From Jacaranda mimosifolia (Eukaryota > Streptophyta > Magnoliopsida > Lamiales > Bignoniaceae), in assembly GCA_018894105.1 (NCBI GenBank), contig CM032117.1, positions 48,270,503-48,334,502 of the forward strand: a DNA stretch of 64,000 nt, in the 5' to 3' direction. The position numbers and the translations under genes were made by a program. Below the pieces are notes generated by a model. That model did not search any database and was not told where the DNA came from. It saw only the letters and a list, made by a program, of their open reading frames with translations. This document shows, one piece after another, positions 26,101 through 43,033 of this stretch; position 1 is the stretch's first letter; every line of letters starts with the position of its first letter.

Positions 26101-29100
26101 ATTTTTCACACCTAGTCTACTAGTGTGTTTGCTTAGTATTTTCCTTTACTAAAATATTCTTTTACCATATTGGTAGTACTTCCAAATGAAGTGTACTCAA
26201 TTCTCAAAACTCATGCCATAGGAATGGTCCGGGAAACATTAGATAAGTCTTGCGCTTTAAAATAAGAAGTTATTTTAGTGACCTAGACTCATGAACTCTA
26301 ATGTAAGTGGCCTGATTAGAGCAATCATAATGTTGTGCTAAGATATGCCTAAAGTCCTTAAATCTCATGACGTGATAGAGCTTGAGGGAGGAACTGAGGA
26401 AGTGAGGGTGAGAATACTTTCCTTTCAGTTTGTCTAAATATGGAAGGAAGTTATAGAATACTAAGTAGATTTCCTAGGATCTAAACGAATTTTCCTTTCC
26501 TATTGGAAAATATTAGGTAAAAGGGGAAAAAAAAAAGGAGCTTATTTTCTAGCTATTTGTTTTTCCCTCCTCTTTGTGAGTATGTGTATGGTCAACTGTT
26601 ATAAGTTAATAATAAGAAAATGTATGAGCGATATATTAAGTAATGATAGTGGTAGAGTTTGACATTACACTCCTCAAATGTACGCAAATCCTCACTTCCT
26701 TTTAAAACAAAGAATGACTTTAAATATCGTATTTCACACGGCAGTGACAGTATCATTACTGCTATTTCAAACTAAGCATGGCATTTATCATTGCTATTTC
26801 AACTATGGATGGAATGTCTCCAGATCTACATACAATTCACGCATTTAATTGCACTAATTTATATTCGAATTAAAAATCTTAAATACATGCCAAAATGCAC
26901 TCTTCAAGTCAGTACATTAGTCTAGCTCAGGGCTTTCGAGTCATATTAAGTAGTCACAGTCAAATGCAACAACAAACTATCTCAATCGACAAAGACTATA
27001 TGGAAGGCCTACAGTAGATAGAAATAAAATGGGACCTTCTAGACAATACACACAGAGTTGTGGCAAATTTCATCATTCGCAAAGCTTATTATCAGCTCCA
27101 AATATTTAAAACTTTATTTATAGGTATCATCAACCTCAATATTGAAAGGAAAACACAAAGCTGAAATAATTTCTCCAACCAGATATGGCCTTGCTAAAAT
27201 TGCAACAACCTAATTCCAAACCCTCCTTGTTGTTTTAGTCACCTTTTTATGGCTATCTTAATTATGTGTGTGGAAATTTCCTGTCCAGTAACGGTAATAG
27301 AATTGTCCAGATAGTCTAAAGATAAAATGCCACTCCAGATTGGATTGCAGATAATTAACCAAGAGATGTGTTTAAGTGATTAAATATAACATTAGTAGAA
27401 ATTGAAATGAGAATAATAGATAGGAACAGTGATAGGAGATTAAGGAATCAATCTATCCAGTTAAGGTGCCCTATACCTTATTATATTCCAACACCTTGGA
27501 TAACACTAAAGAGGGAGGACTTACTAAGAAACGAATTCCAGATAGTATCTTAATCTAAAGTTCCTAAGAGTAAATTACAATAGAAATTCTAGGAGGCCTT
27601 AAAAGAAGAAGTTGTATACACTAAAGTAGAATATAGTACAAAGTTTTTTGTCATGAATTTTTTGTTTTCAATGGTAGATGATGTCTAGCAATTGATATTA
27701 TTCATTGAATACATAACAAATAATTCTTCCTACATTATATTATCATGTCTTTTTTTATTGTTATAAGGATCACAACAAGGTGGAATGTGCCAAATTCCAA
27801 ACATTTTCATGTGGTATGATCTGACTATGTCCGCGATTTATATTGTATCATCATTGACATAGAAGAAGAAAAACAAAGATTAAATTAGTAATAATTTCAT
27901 TCTTAGCAAATCCACATAATATCTTGTGAGCTTTCTTAGATGAAATGTATCGTATTGTAACCAAAACTCAAATAAATAAAGCTCCCTCCAAACAAGTAAA
28001 CTTCATTTATGATTTTGCAAGAAAAAGGATGAGTGCTAGCATAAAGCCACTAATGCAGGTGATATGAGAATGTTAAGTGATCAATATGTTATTAGAAAGA
28101 GTGAGGCTTATTTTGTAAGAGTTATTGCTCTTCATCCTACTATACATTTGTGGAGCAAAATTCAAAGTAATTGTAAAAGTTGATCCCTATGAATATCTCA
28201 CCTTGGCATCCATAGGCCTTAAGAGGGAGGGTTAGTGGAACATTTTCCTATTTCAAAGGAATTGATTCTTATAAAGTATAGAGGATACCTTATTTAAGCG
28301 GAATAAGCCAGTGACACGATTTTACAAGAACATGATTCTTAGCATTTAGGAGCTGAAGGGACTATAGCTATCAATCATGTGTAAATATAGTGTTTCGCAA
28401 AATGATGGGAAAAATTAATGCTAGTGCAAAACTACATTTTTTTTAGCTGTGAGCAACAAAAAGTTACCTTATATCTAATTACATTCAAAAACAAAGTTTG
28501 ATTTCCAGATGTAATTTATAACTGCTCAAATACTCTGCAAACTCCTTAAGAACTCACAACCAACTTGCCCTTGGAAGCTTCCCCCCCCCCCCTCAAGCAT
28601 CTAACAACAATAAAATGCCAACAAGGAACACCATGTTAGTAGCCTGTAAACAGAGCCTTCATAATTCACAGCGTTAAGCAAATACCATTAGCAAGCCGGA
28701 CCCACAATATCCAGGTTTAGTTTTCTAATTTAGCAAGTTTAGTTAATCCAAAACCACTTTATCAGACATAATATAGAAGCAAAGAAATAATAGTAAGTTT
28801 AGCTAGCTTTTAGATAATAGAAGTTTGATAGCAAAAGTTAAAAGTGTAGAAAGTCTTGTGCATATACTTGTATTGGTTCATATTTTTATCTAGTTATCCA
28901 CAACATATCAAATTAACTTGTTATGTGATTAAGACATCATGCTACTGCTTTTAGTTTGTACAAACCAAAATAAAGAATATTCTATAAAATATGTTCTTTT
29001 AGCAAAATGACTCTAACAAGATAACTTGTTTGTTGTGATTCCCATTCTCTTTAAATTTATTTATTCTTCAAATTTTGATAATTTGGCGGAAACTCCAACA

Positions 29101-30600
29101 ATTTTCTCTTGTGCTTTAGGTGACTCTCTTGCTATAACCAAGATTTAGAAATTCATATTTATTCTCAGCTGTATTTGTTGTTATAATTATATTTATATTC
29201 AATCTTATAAAGAGATAATTACTTCATACCTATCCTTCAACATAACCATTATCATTCTTAGTGTCAATCTCTTTAATTGTAGCCAATAAAGCTTCAACCT
29301 ACTCTACGCCTTACTATGCTCTGCCATTCATTCAATAAAAATATAACCTTAGAACTCCTCCATATGGCTATTTTAGATATGCTTTTTTTTTTGGTTTTTG
29401 AATTACCTTCAGTTCATGTGTACCTCTACTTTATTGCCTCATAGAATATGATACCTTATAAGAAGGAAAAGTAGGATAATTTATCAGAGAGGGAATGAAA
29501 GAGATCACATAAAATAAGTCCTAATCTTATTAAAGGAGACAAGTTAATAGCTTAATTAAAATATCACTTGAACATCTTCTTTAATTCTCAAAATTTGTCC
29601 AGCTCGATTCAACAAATCACTGACAACCTAAAAGCACAGAAACATTAAAAAGTAACATATGCAGGATATTATTGACCATAAAAACAAATTGCAAATTGCA
29701 AAACAATAAAAAATAAATTGAATTTATACATATTAGTAGCTGAAAAATATATTCATGATCATATAGTAGAACTAATATATGCTAAAACAAACTATCCTCT
29801 AGTATCATAAGACATATGAAATCTTACAGGCTCCAAGTCTGATGGTTTAGTCAACAAATATTGTAATCAAGCGATGGCATTTTTGTCTCTAGTAGAAAGA
29901 ACTCAAGAGGCAAGTTCATTTGGGTGTTCAAGGCACTTCAACTGTATTTCATAAAATAGTTTCTATGCACCATTTTAACAAGGGAATTTTTTCTCTTAGA
30001 AGTACTAATATCAACATTGAAATTGCATTGATAACAAAATATACTATTAAATAGAAAGGCTATATAAAAGACAGAAAACATCTTGTAACAATATGCCATG
30101 TATTCACTTGGCCATTAATTCTCATGTCCAAAGAGCACCAAAGAAAACAGCAGAGAATAGTATCAGTTTAGAACAATTCATTACATAAATTTACCTTGAC
30201 AAACAATTTTTTATAGGTGGGTGGTGAGCGACAGAAAGTTAAGGGATCCAATGAAGATTAGCCAAAAGACAGATAAGAAATGTGGAAATGTTGTCTAGGT
30301 AAGATTGTATGCATGCACAATTCATCAATGACCTAAAATATAGTTCTGCATCTGACAATAACAAAGAAATAAGCCAAGCCAGCATCTTTGATGCAAAATT
30401 TTTTATAATGTCAAAAAAATAGGGCAAAATTCACATAGTAAAAAATCCAAATACACCCAATCGAAGAACCCCAAATAGAAAAATATTACTGCAAAAATTT
30501 TCCATAAGTCAAATGTAAATTCAATTGTCAATTGCGAATAATGTAAATAAAACTATTCTACAGTTCGTGAGGCATCTCATCAATCAATAATAACAATGCC
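23180..30600. other. Intergenic AT-rich DNA, no supported gene
   Basis: No exon or domain could be recognised on either strand. A C12 run occurs at 28581-28592. Parts of 25.6-28.4 kb look like old, stop-riddled repeat sequence, but no specific family could be named. Confidence 0.5.
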
Positions 30601-30622
30601 TCCTGATTTTGTCGCACCAATA

Positions 30623-30764
30623 TTTCACTTTCCCCATATCAAAACTTTAATGTTACTATTGGGACACGATAGCCTCACTGACACACATTAACACTTCACT
30701 TTTCCTATATCAGAACTTCAACGTCAGCACTAGAGTACGATAGCCTCATGGCCACTTCCACGAG
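30623..30764. repeat. 71-bp tandem duplication
   Basis: Two adjacent units starting at 30623 and 30694 share TTCACTTT, CC(C/T)ATATCA(A/G)AACTT and ACGATAGCCTCA in the same order. They have diverged by roughly a fifth to a quarter by eye. Confidence 0.7.
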
Positions 30765-31429
30765 CAAAGTTCCATACAAAACCCACTTCCAAAAGGAAAC
30801 CCCAAAAGCAAGAAAATGATTAGTACTCTACATTCAAAGCTCTGAAAGTCTTCCAAGAAAATCTCTCAGCTAGGTACAATATAATGTTGTATAACATTCA
30901 TAAAAATAGTGTTTTTTTTTTTTTTTTCACTTTCTTTATTTGGGTTCAATTTTGTCTTTTCTGTTAAATTTTTCCAGAGAAGCAAAAGGCCATCCTTCAA
31001 CTAAAGGCAAAAAAATAAGCAAAGAGAGAAAATTAACTTGGGTTTATGTATATTTCACACTATGACAACCATGAAAGATGAAAAAAAAATACACAAAAAC
31101 TATTTTAACCTAGGTTTACTTCAAAGAGGCCGAGGGAGTAAATTTACCCCTAAAAGAGTTTGGCAATCAAGAGAGCAAAGAGAGAGGTTTGAAGAAAAGT
31201 TTTCTTCTGGTTTTGTCCAAAAAATAGAACCAACTTTCTACATATTTAACATAAAGTACAAGATGGTTAAGTAAAATAAAGCCAAACATGGCATCGTTTT
31301 GAAAAGAATTAAGGAAAAAAGAGATATCTAACGGCGTTGTTTTTTTAAGAAGAGAGGGAAAAAATAGAAGAAAATCACGCGCGTGGCACTATAGCCACAC
31401 GCATCCACATATAATATAATAATAGTTAA

Positions 31430-31468
<39 letters not shown>
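31430..31468. repeat. (GAT)13 microsatellite
   Basis: Thirteen perfect GAT units followed by an AAT-type tail. Confidence 0.97.
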
Positions 31469-31783
31469 AATAATATATGTATTAAATCATTTTTAATCTC
31501 ACATTGGCCATCACAATCAAAATTGTTGGCTAAATGTCATAGCAATGAAGAAGAACAATCTAATATCCAAATGTGGAACTAGAATTTATAACTACCCACA
31601 ATTTTGGCTTGCTCGAATATCATTTTGAAATTATAATTGGGTTTCGGGAAGGTCACTGAATTTTAGGTTGTGATTGTCTATAGAAAAATTCTCAAAACTC
31701 GTCTGTAAAGTTGGAAGCATAGGAAAATTGTGTTTAATTATCAAGTCTATCTCATTTCTTGAGGAAATGAGAAGTCAGATCGG

Positions 31784-31802
31784 TCTCTCTCTCTCTCTCT
31801 CC
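31784..31802. repeat. (TC)n microsatellite
   Basis: About nine uninterrupted TC units. Confidence 0.95.
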
Positions 31803-32565
31803 ATATATCTCAACTTGTATCAATTTTTTTATTGGTGGACTCGGGGCTCATCCTTCACTATCGAGAATGGAAAAACTTTAATGGCCTTGCATGCATGTGA
31901 TTATAACTTTGCAAGAAGAGATTGTTATAGAAATATTTGGTGTGGAGTTTGTGGTCGGCAGTAAGCACGAGAAGGGTGATACGGTGATGGAAAGAGGTCT
32001 TACGGTGGTAAATTTTGGTGCCGCAATGTCCATGGTGACATATGGAAGGAATGTGAGTAGAGGTAAAACAATGAAGAGGAAGACAAATAGAGAGAAATTT
32101 TTCGAAATTATTTAAACAATACAAACTAAATTCAATAATTTATAGCAGCTTACAATAATTGAAAAATATTTTTTTTAGTTTAGAATTTATTAATTTTAAA
32201 TTTATGAAAAGTATTGGTGATATTTTCTGATGCTTTTACTAACTATATTATTAATATCTTTTTAGAAAAATTAAAAAATTATACATTTAAATAAAATATA
32301 ATTTTTTAAATCTCAAAAAATGTATTTTTAATTTACATTTTTTTAGATAACATGTTGTCCGAAAATTGTGAGTTATCTCCTAAAAAAAAAAAAAAAACTA
32401 AATTCGTGCCTTATATTTCATAAAAGTCATTCTACTTCCTTTTTACGCAAAATTCTCGATCCTATCTTTGATTGTGTTAATAAATTATTCATAATTTCAG
32501 ATCCGACATGACATGCCAGGAACAGAGCTGGACTCAAGGGACAGAAGTTAGTGCAAAAGACATAA

Positions 32566-32571
32566 CACGTG
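32566..32571. promoter_or_regulatory. G-box CACGTG upstream of the OPR3-type gene
   Basis: A palindromic CACGTG lies 393 bp upstream of the OPR start codon. In plants this is the binding core for bHLH factors such as MYC2, which control jasmonate-responsive genes. A TGAGTCA motif (bZIP/GCN4-like) overlapping a W-box core on the opposite strand is at 32681-32687. Function is inferred from motif and position only. Confidence 0.5.
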
Positions 32572-32723
32572 CATTCAATTATTTTGTGTATTTATTTATT
32601 TATATATATATATATATTTTTTTTCATATATACATATTTTGGGTTGGCACAGAAGAAATAAGCGAAAATGGACGGAGAAATGAGTCAACGCGCACAACTA
32701 TGATATGAATCCATTCACCATGG

Positions 32724-32756
32724 CCCCGCCCCCGCCCCCGCCCCCGCCCCCGCCCC
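32724..32756. repeat. CCCCGC hexamer array in OPR3-type promoter
   Basis: Thirty-three bases made of six C-runs (4, 5, 5, 5, 5, 4) each separated by a single G, ending 207 bp before the start codon. The minus strand therefore has six G-runs with one-base loops, a strong G-quadruplex pattern, and the plus strand an i-motif pattern. It stands out sharply against AT-rich surroundings. Confidence 0.95.
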
Positions 32757-32963
32757 ACACTTCAAAATGGCAACACCAATTATTTAACATCACATCCATA
32801 TGAATATCGTGCGCAATTCTAACTCCCATTATTCAACTTTTCAGTCCTTCCCCTCTTATTCCTCCTTTGTACTCTTCGCTCACCGTCCACGCCCCCACCA
32901 GCCTCCTTTTAAATTCATACCCATCTCTCCATTTTTCTGTACAGTAGAGAAAGAAGCACAGCA

Positions 32964-37508
<4,545 letters not shown>

Positions 37509-39190
37509 ATCAGGACTCATGAGATTATCATTTTTGGAGGCTGGAGCTTCCGTATCAGCTTTCTACTGTGTGCTCTATTAGTCGGCCATTTTATACACCA
37601 TAAGTGCTTACGAATGGCCTCTGAATCTTGTGTAGCATAAACGAAAAATTTGAAGGTTTGGCAGATGGTACAAAAACTACATGTACCTATTGAGAAGAAC
37701 ATGGTTAGATGGAGCTTCTGTATCTAGTCCTCTGCCTCTCTATGCTTTCCATCTGTTCCATCAGTTGATGCATAAAGATGCTGTTAAAGGCTTTCGTTAA
37801 GTCCCTTTAAACAGTTCAGTTGAAACTTCTGAGGGAATTCTGTTCATAAATTTCAATATTTGATAAAACTATTTTACATGCGGGCAAAGTACAACATAAA
37901 ATGGTTGCACACGGATATTTTTAGAAAATTTTAATATACAGTCCAACTCTGACACAATTGTTCAGTATATATAAATATTTTTTATTATATAAATATTAAT
38001 ATATACACACGCACACATATAAATATGCAATTGATAACAGATTTGTAAAAGAAAACATATTGGTGGGAGGATAAAGAAAAAGTATTCATATCAATGATGG
38101 TTATGTAGAAATTGTATTAATATGATGAGGAAAAGAAAAATAATTTCCTATACTATTTATAAAAGTATGAATAAGTAGTGATGTAATTGTTTATGTGGAG
38201 ATAAAAATATCCTTATCTAATGAGACTATTACGTTCAATATATATAGTTTAGTGGTAAACTATAATTAAATTAAATTTATTTTTTATTAGATACACAAAA
38301 AATAATAACTATTAAAATTAATTAAATCATGTTTTTCTACTTAAAAATGTATATAAATCACATTTTTAGTAAATGTATTCTGAATTAAATTCATAGAAAA
38401 TTAATTAAATCAAGTGTCTGTACTTAACAAATATATATATCAAATGTATCTTTCTATCAATATATTTAATTGATTTCATTGAAAATTATATTTTAATTAA
38501 AATATTTATTTTATTGGACTCAAAAAATACAACTACAGTAAAATTAACTAATTAAAGTCATATCACATTAATAGTTCATAAGAATATAAGAGACTGCTCT
38601 ATCTCGACCATGATTCCACCTTAAAAATTATCCATAATTCATAGAGTCCATAGAGATTTTAAAATAATCAATTGTATATTTGAGAGGAAAGCTTCCTACT
38701 TTGGCCTATAATGTCGCACAGAAAGGATTTGGAGTCCTTTCTATATAAATGAGTGAATGGTGAGTTTCTGCTATTGGAACACGCCTGTATAGATTCAATG
38801 TTCGAATTGAAAAAAATGTATGTTTGAATGCTCTTTTTGAATATAAAAGTTAGTATTTATATTAGTTGGATTTTTGATGGGTTTGAATTTTTTTGAATTA
38901 TGAGGCCCATTTTAAGTTGGCTCTGTGACCCTTTTTTGTTTAATTAATTTGGTCTTTTATTGAGCTTCTATTTTTATGCTATAGGGCTTAAATTTAGCAT
39001 ATCATCTGGTGCTCCCACTTTCAATTGGAAACTAACCTTTTTAATTGAAAGTATGATTTCAACTATTATTTTTAACTCTACATTAAAATGATAGTTAATT
39101 TTATAATTATTATTTTTTATTTTAACTTGCCTTAATTGAATTTCTATTAATTTAATGGCCGGTTTATTAATTATGTCATGCCCTAAATTT
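37509..39190. other. OPR 3' flank and AT-rich intergenic DNA
   Basis: The first 350 bp presumably hold the 3' UTR of the OPR3-type gene; no exact poly(A) signal was chosen. The remainder is AT-rich with no recognised gene. Confidence 0.5.
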
Positions 39191-39194
39191 GGGA

Positions 39195-39385
39195 CATAAC
39201 ATGGCAATGCTCCTAAGTCTAGAAAAAATATGTAATTCTTGTGACGAAAAATATTCTGTTGCAAATCATTTTCTAAAAAAGCAAAAGATATTATGTGGCA
39301 ATTTTTTGCAACGGATTCAATCCATTGCAAACAGAAAAAGAAAATAAAAAAATTTAAACAACTATGTGGCAACAGCTCACCAATC
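39195..39385. mobile_element. Possible CACTA-like insertion breaking the gypsy protease
   Basis: Homology to the retroviral-type protease stops at about 39385 (minus-strand reading ends near HIKVNFPT). The next approximately 190 bp contain GCAACGGATTC/GAATCCATTGC-type complementary motifs and CTAGAAAAAATA resembling the CTAGAAAAA end of plant CACTA elements. The outer CACTA bases are not intact. Assignment is inference. Confidence 0.35.
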
Positions 39386-41712
39386 TTGACAGCTGTTGGA
39401 AAATTGACCTTAATGTGATAGGTCAAAACAATGGCCCTGAAGTCGTTCAGAGTTAGTTGTCCAATTATGGCATTACAAGCAAAAGGTGCATCAACCACCA
39501 GATAGTTGACCATAAGTGTCCTTCTTCGAGGTCCTTTGCCAAATGAGGTAGACAGGTTTATGGATCCTTTAGGGATGATCTCGGATCCCCTAAACCCGAC
39601 TAGAGGGGTGCACACGGGTTCAAACTTTAGCTTGCCCATATTCATCCTCTTCAGTGTCGATAAGAAAATTTTGTTCGTAGAGCTACCGCTGTCGACCAGA
39701 ACCTTTCTGACCTCAAAGTTAGCAATTTCAACTGACACAACAAGGGGGCAATCCAACTTATTGTCAGCTCCTTAGTTCTCGATGTGGGAGAGGTTAGAGT
39801 CAAAAAAAGTGATGGGTTCTGTGCTGGTGGAGAGTTGGAAAACTGTTTCGACTGAGGAAGATTTAGTCGATTCCAACCTCCTTTGGTTCTGTCTCTTAGC
39901 TAACTTGGACTCGCCTCCTATCAGGCCTCTGGCACACCCCTGAGGGATGGGCGCGAATCATTAGTTGGCTTCTTTCCCTTGTCATCTTTTCTTGGGCTAA
40001 CCGACCTTTCTCTACGGGGACTCTGGTTGGTTTGACTCGTCTCTTGCCTAGCTTGCTCATCTACAAATTTTTTCAAGTGTCCTTGTCGAATTAGCCTCTC
40101 GATCTTATCGTGCAAATTGAAACAATCTTTTGTGTCATGCCCTTTTTGTTAGTGAAAGTGATGATATTTTTTCGATCTCTTTATTGCTTCTGTTTCAGTC
40201 AACTTCCTGGGCTTTTTGAGGAGGTTATCATGGTGAATGACAAACAACACCTCATTTCTGGCAGTGTTCAGTGGTGTGTAGTTGTAAAATCTTTTGATGG
40301 GAGATCGATGGCCATCCTTGTGTTGTCTGTCATCTTTCTCCTTGGCCTTCTTTTTGTCATTGTTTGTGTTGCCATATTTCAGTCTGTTCATGTCCTCCTG
40401 GGTCATGTACCTCTTAACGAGGTTGAGTAGCTCTTCAATTATGCTCAGTCTCTCTCTGACCAGCACATTGGTTCACTCCTTATGTCGAAGACCCAAGAAT
40501 AGCACATCAATTAGAAATTCTATTTAGGGTCTGTCAATCTTCAACACCTCCGTGTTAAACCTGGTGAAGAAATCCCAAAGAGACTCTCCCTCATTTTGCT
40601 TCACTGTGTGCAAATAGGTGTGTGAGAGTTTTGCTTTTCTTCGGGAGTTTTTCTTTCCTTCGGCTAGCAAATTGATGGAGGAACTTGTCCCAAAGCTGGT
40701 CATATAAGTAAATCGATGCTAGCTCTAACTTCACAAACCAGTTGAGTGCAATATCTTGGAATGTGGTGACAAGCATTTTTGCATGAATGTACTCATTATG
40801 CCAGTGGAGCTGCATGTGTTCAAATTAGAGTAAGTGCTCGTTCGGGTCAGATGAGCCATCATATCTTGGTAGATCGGTCGGAACCTTGGTGTAGATGGCT
40901 ATGTGCTTGTCGATTATCTCCCAGACAAAAGGCGACTCTCACTCGCATCGAACTCGAGGTGCATTATCATAGTGAGGGTTCCTTTCGTGTTCCTCCTGGA
41001 AATCTCCTTGAGATGTCTATTCAGTTGTTGCACATGATGTGACACTTCTTCCCATTCTTCTTGATTTGCTTGAGGCAAATTTTTGTTCATTTGAGGTCTT
41101 TGGTGCTCAAACCTATCGAGGTGCATTATCATAGTGAGGGTTCCTTTGTGTGTTCCTCCTGAAAATCTCCTTGAGATGTCTGTTCAGCTATTGCACATAA
41201 TGTGATACTTCTTCCCATTCTTCTTGATTTGCTTGAGGCAGATTTTTGTTCGTTTGAGGTCTTTGGCGCTCGAACCTATCGTGTTGTTGGGCTAGAATGG
41301 ATCAAGGGAAGTGATCTCAGTGACTTCTTCCTGGGGGTTTGGTTGGGTCTCTTCATGTGGGAACCGACTTGGGCTATCTTCGTGTCGAACAGGTGGGCGT
41401 CTTGTCTCTTATTTGCCCCTATCCTCCCTTGGGAGCCTCTCCTCACACTATAAAGGTTGAGGGGTGGCACTGACAGCTAGCCTGGGTTGGTTATTGTGCT
41501 TGTTGAGGGCAGCTGACAGTTGAGCTAAAATCTAGGCTAATATCTGCTTGCTTATCAGCTACATAAGTTGAGGCATAGCCAGAGTTACCACTTGTTCTGG
41601 TTGGAAACTGGGTCCAGCCATATCTTGTTCTTTTTGGGGTAGAGGAGGAGTGGTTGGGGACCTTCTGTACTCTTATCTCTCAGAAACGACTCGCCTTGTG
41701 TTAACCATTTTT
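39385..41712 (-). pseudogene. Ty3/gypsy retrotransposon gag-protease remnant
   Basis: Minus-strand fragments in element order. About 41712: MVNTRRVVSER followed at once by a stop. 41470-40914: variable gag N-terminus. 40890-40600: Retrotrans_gag-like core (PRYDGSSDPNEHLL, FQDIALNWFVKLE, WDKFLHQFASRR). 40466-39920: YHHFHxQKGHDTKDCFNLHD and IERLIRQGHLKKFV, matching the conserved block after gag in Tat/Ogre-related elements. 39756-39385: aspartic protease with VRKVLVDSGSS and LVVDAPFACNAIIGQLTLN. Several stops and frameshifts separate the pieces. No reverse transcriptase, RNase H or integrase follows, and there is no second LTR in the window, so the element is truncated and dead. Confidence 0.85.
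40955..41280. repeat. 162/163-bp tandem duplication inside gag
   Basis: Two adjacent copies, each starting with GAGGTGCATTATCATAGTGA (at 40956 and 41118) and ending at AACCTATC. Copies differ at a small number of bases and one single-base insertion (TTTCGTG versus TTTGTGTG), which puts the copies out of frame with each other. Confidence 0.9.
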
Positions 41713-41735
41713 TTTCTCAGTTACGGACTCTAGAA

Positions 41736-41753
41736 CCCACAGATGGCGCTAAA
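41736..41753 (-). other. Primer-binding-site-like sequence of the gypsy element
   Basis: Directly inside the LTR on the minus strand lies TTTAGCGCCATCTGTGGG, close to the TGGCGCC(G/A)TCTGTGGG primer-binding region seen in many plant Ty3/gypsy elements. It fixes the LTR boundary near 41754. Confidence 0.6.
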
Positions 41754-42669
41754 TGATGAAGGTAAGATTAGTTTGGTAGTATTTTGGGCTTCAGTCGAAT
41801 GCAATCGACCAGAAAAGAGGTTAAAATGGAGTATGAGGATTTACTTGGGTTAAGTTCTGCAACCAATAGCACACGTTAGGCTAGCAAAGGTGCCCTCGGC
41901 TAAGGCACTCCGATGCTCAAGTTAGTAATTCATCAACTAGATAGTAGAGCAGCAGAATGAAGGCTTTAAGTAATAATGAGCATACCTTATTGAATGGTGG
42001 TAATGGGGTATTTATAGCTCTTGGGTGGCTAATATATCAATGATGCCCTTGCTTATGTAAAGAGAGCCTTTGTTTTCAGCTGAGGACCTTTAAGTCTTTT
42101 CCCTACTATGTACTATTCCAGGTGGCACCTCCTAATGCTCTTCAAGGCATGGTGGTACGGGGGAGACGTGTACAACTTTGGTTCTGCAGCATAGTGGTGC
42201 AAGAGGTGGCATACATCATTAATGCAAATGCATACCGCTTGTCAGAGCATTTAATGTGGCAGAGAGGTAGTAGTGGTACGTCTAATGCAACTGTGACTGG
42301 TGACATAGGACTGCTCTACACCATTTGATCGACCTCATTCGTCGAGATTTTTCCTCTCCTGTCAGTCCTATGTGCTTACTCTGGTCGATGTGATTGAACT
42401 CTGTTGAATCCAAAAGTCTTTTTGGTTGAGGGCTGAATGGTCATTCTTTAGTTGATTGGCCACGTTCTGGTTGACCGCGCAAGGTGTCGATACTCGTGCT
42501 GGCTAGGTAGCCCATTGAGGGCTTGGCCCTGGTCGATTACTAATGGGCTGGGCTTGATAGCCAATTGGGTTGTCACATGTCATACCTCTTACCTGGTTGA
42601 GTGTTATTAGGGTGGGCCCATTGAGCTGTCCCATATTAGGTCCCAATTAATTTGAAATTCCAACTTTCA
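41754..42669 (-). mobile_element. Single LTR of the truncated gypsy element
   Basis: On the minus strand the proposed LTR begins TGAAAGTTGG at about 42669 and ends CTTCATCA at 41754, next to the primer-binding-like site. It contains a TATA box CTATAAATACCCC (TATAAATA at 42016-42009, minus) and a CAATAAGG polyadenylation-like site downstream. The inner boundary is firm; the outer boundary is a guess because no partner LTR or target duplication is available. Confidence 0.6.
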
Positions 42670-43033
42670 CTAAGATACAAGAAATTATGCATCAACCAGA
42701 ACAATCAAAGGCTTAACGGTAATATATTCCATTTCCCACTGAATTTACCAATTTACTCAATTTTCGGAACCAAAACACCTCAAGACAACAATGTGCATGC
42801 GATCACTACGACGAGCTGAAGATTTTGTCCCAGGTTCGCCGCGCACCATTGTCTCTTGTCTAAGTTGCTAACCGCCACCACCAAACGACACGTCTTAATG
42901 CGTACAGTAAAATGCCCATATCAATTTCTAACTCCGCCGTCGAATTAACCATTGATTGAAGCCTTGATCGCATGCTCCGTCGCTTCTGCTGCCCCCCATT
43001 TGGCTCAATTCCGTCGTCACCTGTGGTTGAAAC
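42670..43033. other. GC-richer island, left half
   Basis: Together with 43349-43680 this forms a GC-rich stretch (many CCGCC, GTCGTC and CGCCG motifs) that was continuous before a hAT element inserted at 43034. No start, splice pattern or domain lets me call a gene; it may be a decayed exon or promoter fragment. Confidence 0.45.

Larger units (their letters stand above)
30765..32520. other. Intergenic DNA upstream of the OPR3-type gene
   Basis: Holds a T-rich tract near 30911-30927, a CGCG-containing imperfect stem (GCGTGGC ... GCCACACGC) at about 31380-31402, the (GAT)13 and (CT)n microsatellites listed separately, and no supported coding exon. Confidence 0.55.

Noticed and set aside
25600..28450. 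Possible decayed Copia-type retrotransposon
   Set aside because: No conserved reverse transcriptase, integrase or LTR pair could be recognised; the impression was from general texture only.
31377..31405. Hairpin GCGTGGC...GCCACACGC as a small-RNA precursor or terminator
   Set aside because: The stem is short with a bulge and there is no supporting gene or longer fold-back.
38974..39385. C-terminal extension of the retroviral protease frame
   Set aside because: Homology ends at about 39385; the rest is AT-rich inserted DNA that happens to stay open.
39506..41453. Plus-strand open frames across the gypsy remnant
   Set aside because: They are antisense to the recognisable gag and protease fragments.
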